DNA of 64,000 nt from Phycisphaeraceae bacterium (GTDB lineage Bacteria; Planctomycetota; Phycisphaerae; Phycisphaerales; Phycisphaeraceae). Position numbers and translations under genes: made by a program. Location: NCBI GenBank assembly GCA_002704825.1, contig PAIY01000093.1, positions 1 through 64,000 of the forward strand, in the 5' to 3' direction. Positions 26,937 through 35,275 of the stretch are shown in pieces. The notes beneath the pieces are model-generated. The model ran no database searches and was not told the DNA's origin. It saw only the letters and a list, made by a program, of their open reading frames with translations. Position 1 is the first letter of the stretch; each line of letters opens with the position of its first letter.

Positions 26937-27105
26937 GCGTCGCGGTGAATCAGCGACACACTGTCTTGCAGCGATTTTACGGTGAGTTAGAGCAATATCG
27001 CCATCGTGTTTATCATCTGAAGCCGTTCATCACAAAAACAGCACAATGCTGTTGTGTCGTAGACACAAGTGACAAAATGACGATCTAATCACAAAGACGC
27101 GCATA

Positions 27106-27139
27106 AAAAACGAGTCGCCCAATTGAGCGACTCGTTTTT
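27106..27139. terminator. Bidirectional rho-independent terminator
   Basis: A 13-base perfect stem (AAAAACGAGTCGC with GCGACTCGTTTTT, 27106-27118 and 27127-27139) and an 8-base loop. Lies between the convergent VOC gene and rpsI; A-run and T-run allow use from both sides. Confidence 0.9.
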
Positions 27140-27208
27140 GAATATTCGTTGTGATCCCAAATTTCCAGGAACCCTTCCGGAGTGCCAAGGGCAACTTCCA
27201 GGGGGGTG

Positions 27209-27679
27209 TTAACGCTTGGAGAATTGGAAGCGCTTACGTGCACCGGGCTGACCGTATTTCTTACGTTCGACCTTACGGGAGTCACGTGAGAGGAAGTTGT
27301 ATTCACGAAGGACAGGTTCCAGAGCAGAATCGTAATCCTTCAGAGCACGAGCCAGACCCATCTTGATGGCACCGGCTTGACCGGTGATACCGCCGCCCTT
27401 GACGTTGACGAAGACATCAATCTTTTCGTCGGTCTTGGTGGCTTCCAGCGGGGCGGTGACGTCCTTCTGGTCCTGCAGTTCGGTGAAGTACACATCCACG
27501 TTACGCTTGTTGATCTGGATTTTGCCAGAGCCCGGACGGATACGCACGCGAGCGACAGCAGCTTTACGACGACCGGTTCCCCACCAGTAACCAAACTTCT
27601 GGGGCTTGGAGACGGATTCAATGGGTGCCGGTGCGGCTTGGACTTCTTCAGTGACGGGAGTGGTCTGTTCTTCAGACAT
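27209..27679 (-). CDS. rpsI: 30S ribosomal protein S9
   Basis: A 156-residue S9, about 25 longer than the usual 130 because of an acidic/Ala-Pro N-terminal extension (about 1-35). The core GTGRRKAAVARVRIRPGSG and the C-terminal tail KKYGQPGARKRFQFSKR, which reaches towards the P-site tRNA in the ribosome, are intact. The ATG at 27679 is preferred (AAGGAA eight bases upstream) over one two codons earlier. Pairs with rplM 51 bases upstream as in most bacteria. Confidence 0.97.
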   Translation of the reverse strand: MSEEQTTPVTEEVQAAPAPIESVSKPQKFGYWWGTGRRKAAVARVRIRPGSGKIQINKRNVDVYFTELQDQKDVTAPLEATKTDEKIDVFVNVKGGGITGQAGAIKMGLARALKDYDSALEPVLREYNFLSRDSRKVERKKYGQPGARKRFQFSKR

Positions 27680-27730
27680 CTGCATATTTCCTTGGCAAAT
27701 CAGCCTGTTTTGAAAATCAGTTTAAAACGA

Positions 27731-28165
27731 TCACATGCTCAGGGCCTTGGGAGCCTGTGCCGAATGCGGGTGAGCTTCACCTGCATACACCTTGAGCTTC
27801 TTGAGCATCTTCTGGCCAAGCTTGTTCTTGGGCAGCATGCGACGAACCGAGCGTTCAAGCAGCACGTCGGGTTGGTTTTCCAGCATCCAGGTGTAGCTGC
27901 GGAGCGTCTGACCACTGGGGTAACCGGAGAAGCGACGGAAGAACTTGCTGTCGCCCTTGGAGCCGGTGATCTTGAGCTTGCTTGCGTTGGTCACCACCAC
28001 GAAGTCACCGGTGTCGGTGTGCGGGGTGTACTGCGGCTTGTGCTTGCCCATGAGAATGGTAGCCAGCTTGGCGGACAAACGACCCATTACAAGGTCGGTG
28101 GCATCGACGTGATACCAGTCCTGCTTCACTTCGTCATTTTTCGCTAAATACGTCTGTCGGTTCAT
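27731..28165 (-). CDS. rplM: 50S ribosomal protein L13
   Basis: A 144-residue L13 of normal length. Typical blocks: WYHVDATDLVMGRLSAKLATILMGKHKP at about 17-44, SGYPSGQTLRSYTWML, and SVRRMLPKNKLGQKMLKKLKVY. The ATG at 28165 is preceded by GAGG at ten bases; longer in-frame extension upstream has no homology-like sequence and overlaps the promoter. First gene of the rplM-rpsI operon. Confidence 0.97.
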   Translation of the reverse strand: MNRQTYLAKNDEVKQDWYHVDATDLVMGRLSAKLATILMGKHKPQYTPHTDTGDFVVVTNASKLKITGSKGDSKFFRRFSGYPSGQTLRSYTWMLENQPDVLLERSVRRMLPKNKLGQKMLKKLKVYAGEAHPHSAQAPKALSM

Positions 28166-28208
28166 CGTTGTATTGCCTCTTATCAGGGCGACTAAGGTCG
28201 AATCGCCA

Positions 28209-28236
28209 AGTTTACTGTCAGGCGTGCGTTTGTCAA
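28209..28236 (-). promoter_or_regulatory. Sigma-70 type promoter of rplM-rpsI
   Basis: On the minus strand TTGACA (28231-28236) is followed after 16 bases by TAAACT (28209-28214). Transcription would start near 28202, giving a leader of about 37 nt before the rplM ATG. Perfect -35, four of six matches in the -10. Confidence 0.65.
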
Positions 28237-28530
28237 GTGCAAGACGCCTGTAAAAAGGGCGCTTAGAACAGTTTTTTTGCGCTATGCCCGAAATCTCTGG
28301 TCGCAAACTGTACCTGATTTTAAAATTCTGGCAACTCCGACCCTTCATTTAGACACATTTTTCCTGTTATATTCGACGTGTACCCATATAGACAGGATGG
28401 TCGGTCGAATGCCAGAAACCGGTCATTCTCTTGTTTTGAGGACTTGGGTGCCTTGGCAAAGTCAGGCCGAAATGTAGAATAGTAAAATAGTTATCGTCAA
28501 TTGGCTGCGTTTTTCAAACTGGAATCCGAC
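28237..28530. other. Divergent intergenic stretch upstream of rplM and the ABC ATPase
   Basis: About 365 bases separate the two divergent genes in total. Apart from the rplM promoter no gene or structured element was recognised. Confidence 0.4.
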
Positions 28531-29322
28531 ATGACAACCGCTCAAACACAATCTGTTGTCATGTCCGTGAAGGATTTAAGTTTCGCATATGAGAATCAGC
28601 TGCCGGTGCTCAGCGGGATCAATGTGCAGGTTCACCCGGGCAAGATTCATGTCCTGCTTGGCCCCAATGCCACGGGCAAGACGACGCTGCTTAAACTCAT
28701 GCTCGGAATTCTCTGGCCGCAGCAGGGGGAGATTCGGCTGGGGGAACGCGATAATTCGCAACTCGACGCCCGACAGCGCGCTCGACTGCTCAGTTTTGTT
28801 CCTCAGCAATCTGCCAGCAGCTTTGGGTTTGATGTCGAACATGTGGTGAGTATGGGGCGGTTATCCCTGGGGGCTGACCCGCAACACGTCGAGCAGGTGA
28901 TGGCAGCGACCGATGTCTTACCGATCCGACATCGCCCGTTTATTCATCTCTCGGCGGGGCAGCAGCAACGCGTCCTACTCGCCCGAGCCATGGCACAGGT
29001 CGGCCCGCAGACCCTGGCGATGCTCCTGGACGAACCGGTGAGCGCGATGGACTTATCACGGTCACATCAGATGATGCTCCAACTCCAAAAGCTTGCCCAG
29101 CAGGGATTGGCCATCGTGGTGGTACTCCATGATCTGGACCTGGCGATGCAGTATGCTGACGAAGTCTGGTTGATGGATCAGGGGCAATTTGTTGCAACAG
29201 GGGATTGGCAAACGGTGATGACGCCCGACGTACTTGGGCCGGTGTATCGCATGACTTTCCAACGGCTTGAGCACGACTTTTCGCAGCGACCCATTCTTTT
29301 GTCGCGTCCTGTTGTACAATGA
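28531..29322 (+). CDS. ABC transporter ATP-binding protein, FecE/HmuV-like
   Basis: A 263-residue ATPase with Walker A GPNATGKTT (about 43-51), signature LSAGQQQRV, Walker B TLAMLLDEPVSAMD and the switch His in VVVLHDLDLAMQYAD. The order and the LLSFVPQQ / VEHVVSMGR blocks resemble the iron-chelate, haem and B12 import group. Walker A has Thr where many have Gly-Ala-Gly, not critical. No permease or binding protein gene is adjacent, so its partners are encoded elsewhere. The ATG at 28531 (GGAA six bases upstream) is preferred to a TTG at 28501; another ATG at 28561 is possible. Confidence 0.85.
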   Translation: MTTAQTQSVVMSVKDLSFAYENQLPVLSGINVQVHPGKIHVLLGPNATGKTTLLKLMLGILWPQQGEIRLGERDNSQLDARQRARLLSFVPQQSASSFGFDVEHVVSMGRLSLGADPQHVEQVMAATDVLPIRHRPFIHLSAGQQQRVLLARAMAQVGPQTLAMLLDEPVSAMDLSRSHQMMLQLQKLAQQGLAIVVVLHDLDLAMQYADEVWLMDQGQFVATGDWQTVMTPDVLGPVYRMTFQRLEHDFSQRPILLSRPVVQ

Positions 29323-29356
29323 TGTCGGACTTTACTTTTCACACCGGAGGTGACGG

Positions 29357-30169
29357 ATGTTACCACTGACACTGGCAGCAGGTTGGGCTGAAGTGATCGG
29401 CGTCTCGATTGCGCTGGTGATTTTCATTGGCAATCTGCTTGCCAAGGGGATCAACAAGACCAATCAGGAAACGGGTGCCTCCTCATCCTCAGGTGAGACC
29501 TCCGGCCAATCGCGTGCAGAGCGTCTGGAACAATTGGCTGCCAAACGTCGTGCGGAGTTACAACGACTGGCATCACAGCATCAATCCTCTGGTGCGCCCC
29601 CAACCAACATCACCCCGCAGCAGGCCGGTGAACGTCAGCAGGCCAAGACGCTCTACGAACGCCGTGCCGAAGCGTTGCGTCAGATGCAGCAGCAACAGGG
29701 ACGCAGCGGTCAGCCATCAAGTCCCCAAACTTCAACCTACACACAGGCACCCCCCACGCGCAGTCAAAGCGTCACACCCAAGGATTCGGTTTCATCTCAG
29801 GAACATCCTCAGACCATCGCAGCATCCAATCGTAAACGAGAAGTCGAACTGTCCAAGGTTCGTGAACGTGAAGAACAGATGCTCCGTCAACGTGAAGCAC
29901 AACTTAAAAAACGCGAAGAACACCTGCGTCAGAAAGCTGCACAACTCGGACGTGGGGCAAGCCAGGTTTCCCATGAACAACATGGTGATCTGCAAATGAT
30001 TCACCGCCATGTTGATGATGTGTTGCCTGTTCCGTCCAAACCCCGTGGCACTTCGGTGATCATGGGCAATATGAAGCTTGATCGCAACGCACTTCGCAAA
30101 GCGATCATTCTCAAGGAAATTCTCGATCCACCGGTGGCATTAAGACAAGCTGAATCTGGACTGTCATGA
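29357..30169 (+). CDS. Single-pass membrane protein with coiled coil, function unknown
   Basis: A 270-residue protein with one N-terminal membrane helix (about 8-29, [18 protein letters not shown]), a Ser/Gln/Pro-rich region, charged coiled-coil stretches (about 55-70 and 155-200) and a distinctive C-terminal block [24 protein letters not shown] (about 238-262), which looks conserved rather than random. Not matched to a named family. GGAGGT stands five bases before the ATG. Its stop overlaps the start of the macro-domain gene by four bases, so the two are translationally coupled. Confidence 0.75.
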   Translation: MLPLTLAAGWAEVIGVSIALVIFIGNLLAKGINKTNQETGASSSSGETSGQSRAERLEQLAAKRRAELQRLASQHQSSGAPPTNITPQQAGERQQAKTLYERRAEALRQMQQQQGRSGQPSSPQTSTYTQAPPTRSQSVTPKDSVSSQEHPQTIAASNRKREVELSKVREREEQMLRQREAQLKKREEHLRQKAAQLGRGASQVSHEQHGDLQMIHRHVDDVLPVPSKPRGTSVIMGNMKLDRNALRKAIILKEILDPPVALRQAESGLS

Positions 30170-30753
30170 TTGAATTGCTGAATCGAATCCACATCTGTGT
30201 TGGCGACATCACACAGTTGACTGTCGATGCAATTGTCAACGCTGCCAACGAGTCATTGCTCGGTGGTGGGGGAGTCGATGGCGCGATCCACCGTGCTGCC
30301 GGCCCGCGTCTGCTTGAACACAATCGAACGCTTGGCGGTTGTCCCACCGGGTTAGCCAAAATCACGCCCGGTTTCGATCTGGTAGCAATCGGCATCAAGC
30401 ACATCATTCACACCGTCGGCCCTGTCTGGCATGGTGATGCGTCAGCAAGTTTATCCAACACCCATGAAGATGTGTTGCTCGCTTCGTGTTATCACCAAAC
30501 GCTGACGTTGGCTTTGGAACACGAAATCAAGACGTTGGCTTTCCCTGCCATCAGCACCGGTGTTTATGGTTTCCCCAAAGAACGTGCTGCCAAGATTGCC
30601 TTTGGCCATGTCTACCATTTTCTCACGCAACATCCTTTCCCCCAGCAGGTGACCTTCTGCTGCTTCAGCCAGGAAGACGCTGCGGTGTATCACCAGGTGA
30701 TCGAGTCCCGCAATGAATGGATGACCAGCCGCAAACGCGTCCAGCCGTTTTGA
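30166..30753 (+). CDS. Macro-domain ADP-ribose hydrolase (YmdB/MacroD type)
   Basis: A 195-residue macro domain. Ligand-binding blocks are complete: [34 protein letters not shown] (about 12-45), HTVGPVW and the phosphate loop [12 protein letters not shown] (near 127-138). The Asn-Ala-Ala-Asn and GGGGVD elements are those of the MacroD-type, which remove ADP-ribose from acidic residues and hydrolyse O-acetyl-ADP-ribose. ATGA overlap with the preceding coiled-coil gene. Substrate in this organism unknown. Confidence 0.94.
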   Translation: MIELLNRIHICVGDITQLTVDAIVNAANESLLGGGGVDGAIHRAAGPRLLEHNRTLGGCPTGLAKITPGFDLVAIGIKHIIHTVGPVWHGDASASLSNTHEDVLLASCYHQTLTLALEHEIKTLAFPAISTGVYGFPKERAAKIAFGHVYHFLTQHPFPQQVTFCCFSQEDAAVYHQVIESRNEWMTSRKRVQPF

Positions 30754-31101
30754 GTTTTTTCAAGACGATTTTTTGAACCGCCAAGGCGCCATGAACGCCA
30801 AGGTCGGAAGAGAAAAATTGAAGATATTGAACCACAGAGGACACAGAGATCACGGAGTCTGAAATTTAAAATTCAAATTGACTCATTTGCTAGAGCTGTT
30901 CAACGAATTAATCTTCACCTTCCGTCACTCCCGCGCAGGCGGGAGTCCAGTGGAGCCTGCAAGTGTCAACAGAATGCCGCTGGATTCCCGCCTGCACGGG
31001 AATGACAAAATCTAAGACGACATGGAGATTAATTGCCTTTCTCTGTCTTGAAGACGCTGCGTTCTCTGCGCCTCTGCGGTAAGAAATGCCTTAAAAATAG
31101 A
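30754..31101. repeat. Cluster of dispersed intergenic repeats, including a 27-nt inverted repeat element
   Basis: No gene. Left, CGCC-rich and CCACAGAGGACACAGAGA-type sequence (30775-30856), with a related CTCTGCG..CCTCTGCGG piece at 31061-31078. In the middle, arms at 30924-30950 and 30980-31006 are inverted repeats over 27 nt with three differences, all of the G-U tolerated kind, starting GTCA(C/T)TCCCG(C/T)GCAGG. Outer flanks AATTAATCT(T/C)CA are also inverted, giving an element of about 30904-31036. A second element with the same ends occurs at 58729-58994. Confidence 0.75.
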
Positions 31102-31144
31102 TGCAAAAACGCGGAGACATGCCTGGTGACACATCTCCGCGTTT
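31102..31144 (-). terminator. Rho-independent terminator of the isomerase-like gene
   Basis: An 11-base perfect stem (AAACGCGGAGA 31107-31117 with TCTCCGCGTTT 31134-31144); on the minus strand it is followed by a T run. Confidence 0.85.
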
Positions 31145-31182
31145 GAGGTTATTCGGATATTCAATTGTCGGTCAGTCTGGGT

Positions 31183-32829
31183 TTACCAGGCTTTGCCGTC
31201 CTTCTTGGTGCCGCAGATGGCGACTTCCATGCCCATCGCTTCGGCCATGGCAGCCTTGGCGAGCATTGCTTCGTCAGCGCTCTTGGCATCCTTGGCGTAG
31301 ACGCATTGGATGTGATTGGACTTGTGACGTGCCATCATCTGTTCACGGGTCACACCGTAGGTCACCGCGTGCATGATCGGCCATTGGACGGTGGTTTCAT
31401 CCCAACGGCGTTGGGTTTCTTCCTTGGGAAGCTTAATGACTTCAGCACGGCCAAGGTCCATGCAGAGTTTGCCACCGGGCTTGGAACCGTCGACCCACAC
31501 GCGGGACCAGATGATCTCGCCGGTCTTTGCAATACCACGAAGGGTCGAACCGCCCAGGCGGAAGTACATGCCCGGTTGACGCAGACCGTCTGAGCCTTTC
31601 CAGCCACCGATGTGGTGTGCCGGCGGGGCACTGCCGGAGATCAGGAATACCCACACGTAGTCTTCGGTGGTGCCGGACTGATCCCAGTCACCCCAGCGCA
31701 GGTCATGCAGCGTATTTTCGACGGGCTGTTTCATTTCCTTGTGAACGCGGTAGGTCATCAGACCGTCAAGGCCTGCACATTCGTCGACTTCGTTAAAGTG
31801 CGGGATGGGCTGCCCCTTGTACAGGACGCGCTTGCCATCACGAGATTTCACTGGGGGACGGTCAGCATTGTTGAGTGTGCCTTCGACGAGATCCGATGCC
31901 GGAAGCAGGTCCTTGAGGCCTTGCTGATACTGGATACCAATGGTGTGGCAACCAAAGTCATCTGCGATGCGCACCGCAGCGATGTACATCTTGCATTGCT
32001 GGAGAATCTGATTCTTGGTCAGTTCGGTTTCTTCGTCTTTACCCAGGTGGAAGGTCATGCCTTTCTTGATGTACCAATCGTAGACTTCCTTGGCTTCCTT
32101 GTCGGAGACCTGCGTGGACTCGTAGTACAGGGCGGACTGGCTCAGACGTTCCTTAAAGACACCGGTGGGGTTGAGCAGGTGATCGGGGATGATGGCATTG
32201 AACATACCCATGCAGCCTTCATCGAACACACCGAGGATGGCTTTGTCTTTGATCAGTTCAGCAGCGAGTTTCTCGCCGGTCTTCTTGACGGTGGCAGGGA
32301 CTTTGACGTCTTTGAATTTTTTGACATGCTTGGTGGGATGGGTGCATTTACCGGTCTTGAGCCATTTTTCAAGGCGACCCAGGAAGTACTTGTCGGTGAA
32401 GTCGTCGGACCAGAGGGTGGAATACTTGATACCTGCCTTGGTCATTGAGCCGTTGAGGTTGAGCATGCCGACGAGTCCGGGCCAGGTGCCAGACCAGTTG
32501 GCGACGGTGAGGATCGGACCTTTGTGGGTCAGCAGACCGTGAAGCATATGATGCGAATACTGCCAGACGGCTTCAGCAATGATGATGGGGGCAGTGGGAT
32601 CGATCTTGGAGAAGACTTCCATGCCTTCCTTTTGCGATTGGATAAAGCCGTGCTTGACGTCTTTCTTGTACGGATGGGCACGCTTGATGTTATAGCCCAT
32701 GCCCTTGACGGCTTTGATCAAGGTTTGTTCCATTTCATTCTGAGCATCCCAGCAGACCTGGTTGGCAGAGACACGCAGGTCGCCGTTGGCGAGCAGCAGG
32801 ACGGTGGGGGTTGTGGACGTTTTGGCCAT
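31183..32829 (-). CDS. Fucose/arabinose isomerase-like protein
   Basis: A 548-residue cytoplasmic protein resembling the FucI/AraA ketol isomerase superfamily: an N-terminal Rossmann-like part ([37 protein letters not shown]), a central block with possible metal ligands ([44 protein letters not shown]), and a C-terminal block PPAHHIGGW. Members convert aldoses such as L-fucose or L-arabinose into ketoses using manganese. No sugar kinase or transporter gene is next to it, so the substrate cannot be inferred. AAAGGAG stands nine bases before the ATG. Ends at a clear terminator. Confidence 0.8.
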   Translation of the reverse strand: MAKTSTTPTVLLLANGDLRVSANQVCWDAQNEMEQTLIKAVKGMGYNIKRAHPYKKDVKHGFIQSQKEGMEVFSKIDPTAPIIIAEAVWQYSHHMLHGLLTHKGPILTVANWSGTWPGLVGMLNLNGSMTKAGIKYSTLWSDDFTDKYFLGRLEKWLKTGKCTHPTKHVKKFKDVKVPATVKKTGEKLAAELIKDKAILGVFDEGCMGMFNAIIPDHLLNPTGVFKERLSQSALYYESTQVSDKEAKEVYDWYIKKGMTFHLGKDEETELTKNQILQQCKMYIAAVRIADDFGCHTIGIQYQQGLKDLLPASDLVEGTLNNADRPPVKSRDGKRVLYKGQPIPHFNEVDECAGLDGLMTYRVHKEMKQPVENTLHDLRWGDWDQSGTTEDYVWVFLISGSAPPAHHIGGWKGSDGLRQPGMYFRLGGSTLRGIAKTGEIIWSRVWVDGSKPGGKLCMDLGRAEVIKLPKEETQRRWDETTVQWPIMHAVTYGVTREQMMARHKSNHIQCVYAKDAKSADEAMLAKAAMAEAMGMEVAICGTKKDGKAW

Positions 32830-33275
32830 TGAAATTTGCTCCTTTGAGAGTCGTGGCGCGAGTCATCGAATCGTTACAGTTTGTGATTGAAGGCAATAAG
32901 CACGACAGACAGGTCATGCTCGGAAATTCGAGATGATGATCAGAGTTTAAACTCAGCAGCTTGGTGGGCTGGGGCGATTGGTGCGAACCATACCCTTGGC
33001 ACGTTGTGCCTGGCGTCCGAAGACATTGGATGAAATGGTCCGCTGCTGCATGAGTTGTTTATGATACCGGCGGTCAGGGTGGATGCAATGGCAAAAGCGC
33101 ATCAGTCCCGATGGTTTTGTGTCGGAAAGCGGATTCGATCACACACTTGCTTGTGTATCAACCATAATTGCATATCAGACATATGACTCTTTACTGGTTA
33201 TCGCTGGTATTTTCCCAGTCTATTCGCTAAGTTGTGCATGCACGGAAAAACATGTCTTTGGAGGACGCAAGACTG
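32830..33275. other. Divergent intergenic stretch, no supported gene
   Basis: About 446 bases between the isomerase-like gene and the sodium symporter. It should contain two divergent promoters. A 12-base perfect palindrome GAGTTTAAACTC lies at 32943-32954; a 32-codon basic reading frame (32953-33051, minus) has no ribosome site and was not accepted. Confidence 0.4.
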
Positions 33276-34958
33276 ATGAATCAACCAAATGGATCAGGCG
33301 AATCGTGGGGAACACGCCTGGGGGTTATCCTTGCAGTGACCGGCAGCGCAGTGGGGCTGGGCAACTTTCTACGATTCCCCGGTTTGGCAGCACAATTTGA
33401 GGGCGGGGCGTTTATGATCCCCTATGCCGTGGCATTCCTGATTCTGGGATTGCCCATCGCATGGGTCGAATGGTCCATGGGACGCTACGGCGGCAAGTAT
33501 GGATTCAACTCCACCCCCGGATGCTACTTTGCAATCTGCAACCGCAGCCGACCTGCCGCCTACATGGGCGTCCTTGGACTACTCGTACCGGTGATGATTT
33601 ATATGTTCTATGTCTTCATCGAAGCATGGTGTCTTGGCTTTGCCTGGAAGTATCTCATCGGAGACCCGGCCTTGCTTGGGACCGCAACGGATACCGATGT
33701 CACCACCGGGACCTACGTCCTGGACTTCGTTGGCATCAAAGAGAACGGCTCGCTGTTCCACAACTTCTTTGGTTCATCACTGGTCCACCTGCTCATCTGC
33801 TTTGTCTTGAATTTCGTGCTGATCTACCGCGGTCTAAACAAAGGGATTGAATGGTTCTGCAAATGGGCGATGCCTGCCTTGGTGCTTTGTGCAGTGATCG
33901 TGCTCATCCGCGTACTGACATTGGCACCCAATCCAGTGAACGAAAATCAAAACGTCATTAACGGTCTGGGCTACATGTGGAATCCCGGCGGGATCGTGAT
34001 GCCTGAGACCTTACCTGCTGAGGCGACTGAAGCAGCAAGCGAAGTTGCAGCCGCAACGACCGATGCCGTCTCGGATGCAACACCTGAAAAGAAAAGTCTG
34101 CTGACCACCTTGTCGGACCCCGAAATCTGGCTCGCTGCTGCAGGGCAGATTTTCTTTTCACTCTCAGTTGGCTTTGGCGTCATCATTACCTATTCCAGTT
34201 ATCTCAAGAAAGATGATGACGTCGCACTGAGTTCACTCACGGCAGCAGCGGGCAACGGCTTTTGCGAAGTGGCATTGGGCGGGATGATTCTGATTCCTGC
34301 TGCGTTTGTCTTCCTTGGGGTACTCGATGAGAAGACACTCGACTCGGCCTTCCAACTCGGGTTTATGGTCCTGCCACAGGTCTTTGCCCAGATGCCCGGT
34401 GGGCAGTTCTTCGGATTCCTGTTCTTCTTCCTGCTGTTCCTTGCAGCAGTGACCAGTTCGCTGTCCATGCTCCAACCGGCCATCGCGTTCCTGGAAGAAG
34501 GACTGGACATCAACCGCAAAATGTCGGTGACCATCCTCGGCTTTGTCACCTTTGTCGGCACGATGTTCGTGGTCTACTTTTCGGAGAATCTGGCAGCACT
34601 TGATGCCATTGACTTCTGGGTGGCAACGTTCTGCATCTATGTGCTTGCAACCGTGCAGGTGATCATCTTCGGCTGGGTACTTGGTGTGGATGAGGGCTAT
34701 GAGGAATTGATGACCGGTGCGGAAATCAAAGTCCACAAGTCCTTTAAGTTCATCGTTAAATATGTCAGTCCCTTGTTCCTGTTGATCATCTTTGCAGTCT
34801 GGATTTTCAAGGCACTACCCAAACGCATCGAAAACATCGGCCATGTCGAAGGTTTGGCGTTGGGCTTTATCGCAATCATGTTGACGTTCTTCCTGCTGCT
34901 GATTGCCTCAGCAACCAAACGCTGGAACAAGACCGGGAAAGGTAAGGTGGCACAATGA
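33276..34958 (+). CDS. Sodium-dependent NSS (SNF) family transporter, large subunit
   Basis: A 560-residue secondary transporter of the neurotransmitter:sodium symporter family, importing amino acids or related small molecules with sodium. The TM1 signature AVGLGNFLRFPGLAAQFEGGAFMIPY near residue 25 is diagnostic, and 11-12 membrane helices are apparent. An Ala/Thr/Glu-rich segment (about 235-265, PAEATEAASEVAAATTDAV) interrupts the usual order before TM6 and is unusual. ATG at 33276 has GGAGG eleven bases upstream; ATG at 33252 is an alternative. Stop overlaps the start of a MetS-like small gene (ATGA), typical of two-component NSS systems. Confidence 0.9.
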   Translation: MNQPNGSGESWGTRLGVILAVTGSAVGLGNFLRFPGLAAQFEGGAFMIPYAVAFLILGLPIAWVEWSMGRYGGKYGFNSTPGCYFAICNRSRPAAYMGVLGLLVPVMIYMFYVFIEAWCLGFAWKYLIGDPALLGTATDTDVTTGTYVLDFVGIKENGSLFHNFFGSSLVHLLICFVLNFVLIYRGLNKGIEWFCKWAMPALVLCAVIVLIRVLTLAPNPVNENQNVINGLGYMWNPGGIVMPETLPAEATEAASEVAAATTDAVSDATPEKKSLLTTLSDPEIWLAAAGQIFFSLSVGFGVIITYSSYLKKDDDVALSSLTAAAGNGFCEVALGGMILIPAAFVFLGVLDEKTLDSAFQLGFMVLPQVFAQMPGGQFFGFLFFFLLFLAAVTSSLSMLQPAIAFLEEGLDINRKMSVTILGFVTFVGTMFVVYFSENLAALDAIDFWVATFCIYVLATVQVIIFGWVLGVDEGYEELMTGAEIKVHKSFKFIVKYVSPLFLLIIFAVWIFKALPKRIENIGHVEGLALGFIAIMLTFFLLLIASATKRWNKTGKGKVAQ

Positions 34959-35113
34959 ATATCGGTGGCTGGATTATCATGAGCCTTTCCGTCGGTGGCA
35001 TGACCACCTTGCTGGGTTGGTGCATATACAAAGTACTCTCAACCCCCGGCAGCAGTGAACACCTGCACACCCAAATCGACATCGACCCACACGATGATGA
35101 TGACGACGATTGA
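34955..35113 (+). CDS. MetS-like small subunit of the NSS transporter
   Basis: A 52-residue reading frame starting at the ATG that overlaps the symporter stop by four bases. Translation: a short N-terminus, one membrane helix (about 4-26, GGWIIMSLSVGGMTTLLGWCIY), then a hydrophilic tail ending in six Asp (HDDDDDD). Position, size and topology match the MetS-type small subunits found directly after bacterial NSS methionine/alanine importers, needed for transport in the studied case. The acidic tail is unusual. Identity is by context and topology, not by a strong sequence motif. Confidence 0.72.
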   Translation: MNIGGWIIMSLSVGGMTTLLGWCIYKVLSTPGSSEHLHTQIDIDPHDDDDDD

Positions 35114-35137
35114 CGCAATCGATGAATGTTATCAACA

Positions 35138-35185
35138 CAAGCCGCCAGATGAGATCGCTTCCGGGGGATCGAATCTGACGGTTCA
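35138..35185. repeat. Hairpin related to the one at 17643
   Basis: AAGCCGCCAGAT (35139-35150) pairs with ATCTGACGG (35173-35181 region) with the same single C-A mismatch as the hairpin at 17643-17683, though with a different and longer loop. No T tail follows, so it is not a terminator by itself. Suggests a small dispersed hairpin family. Confidence 0.55.
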
Positions 35186-35206
35186 CAAATAACAACTGAA
35201 CACCTT

Positions 35207-35241
35207 CGAGCATCGGTTCCCAAAGCCGATGCTCGTTTTTT
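35207..35241 (+). terminator. Rho-independent terminator after the NSS operon
   Basis: A 10-base perfect stem (CGAGCATCGG 35207-35216 with CCGATGCTCG 35226-35235) followed by six T. Confidence 0.9.
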
Positions 35242-35275
35242 ATGCATCGACAAACTCTGGTATTCTGTTGGCAAG

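Noticed and set aside
32943-32954. Perfect palindrome GAGTTTAAACTC as an operator
   Set aside because: A 12-base palindrome is expected by chance several times in 64 kb and there is no second copy or regulator nearby.
32953-33051. 32-residue basic peptide frame on the minus strand
   Set aside because: No ribosome site and no independent support, although its position upstream of the isomerase-like gene is noted.
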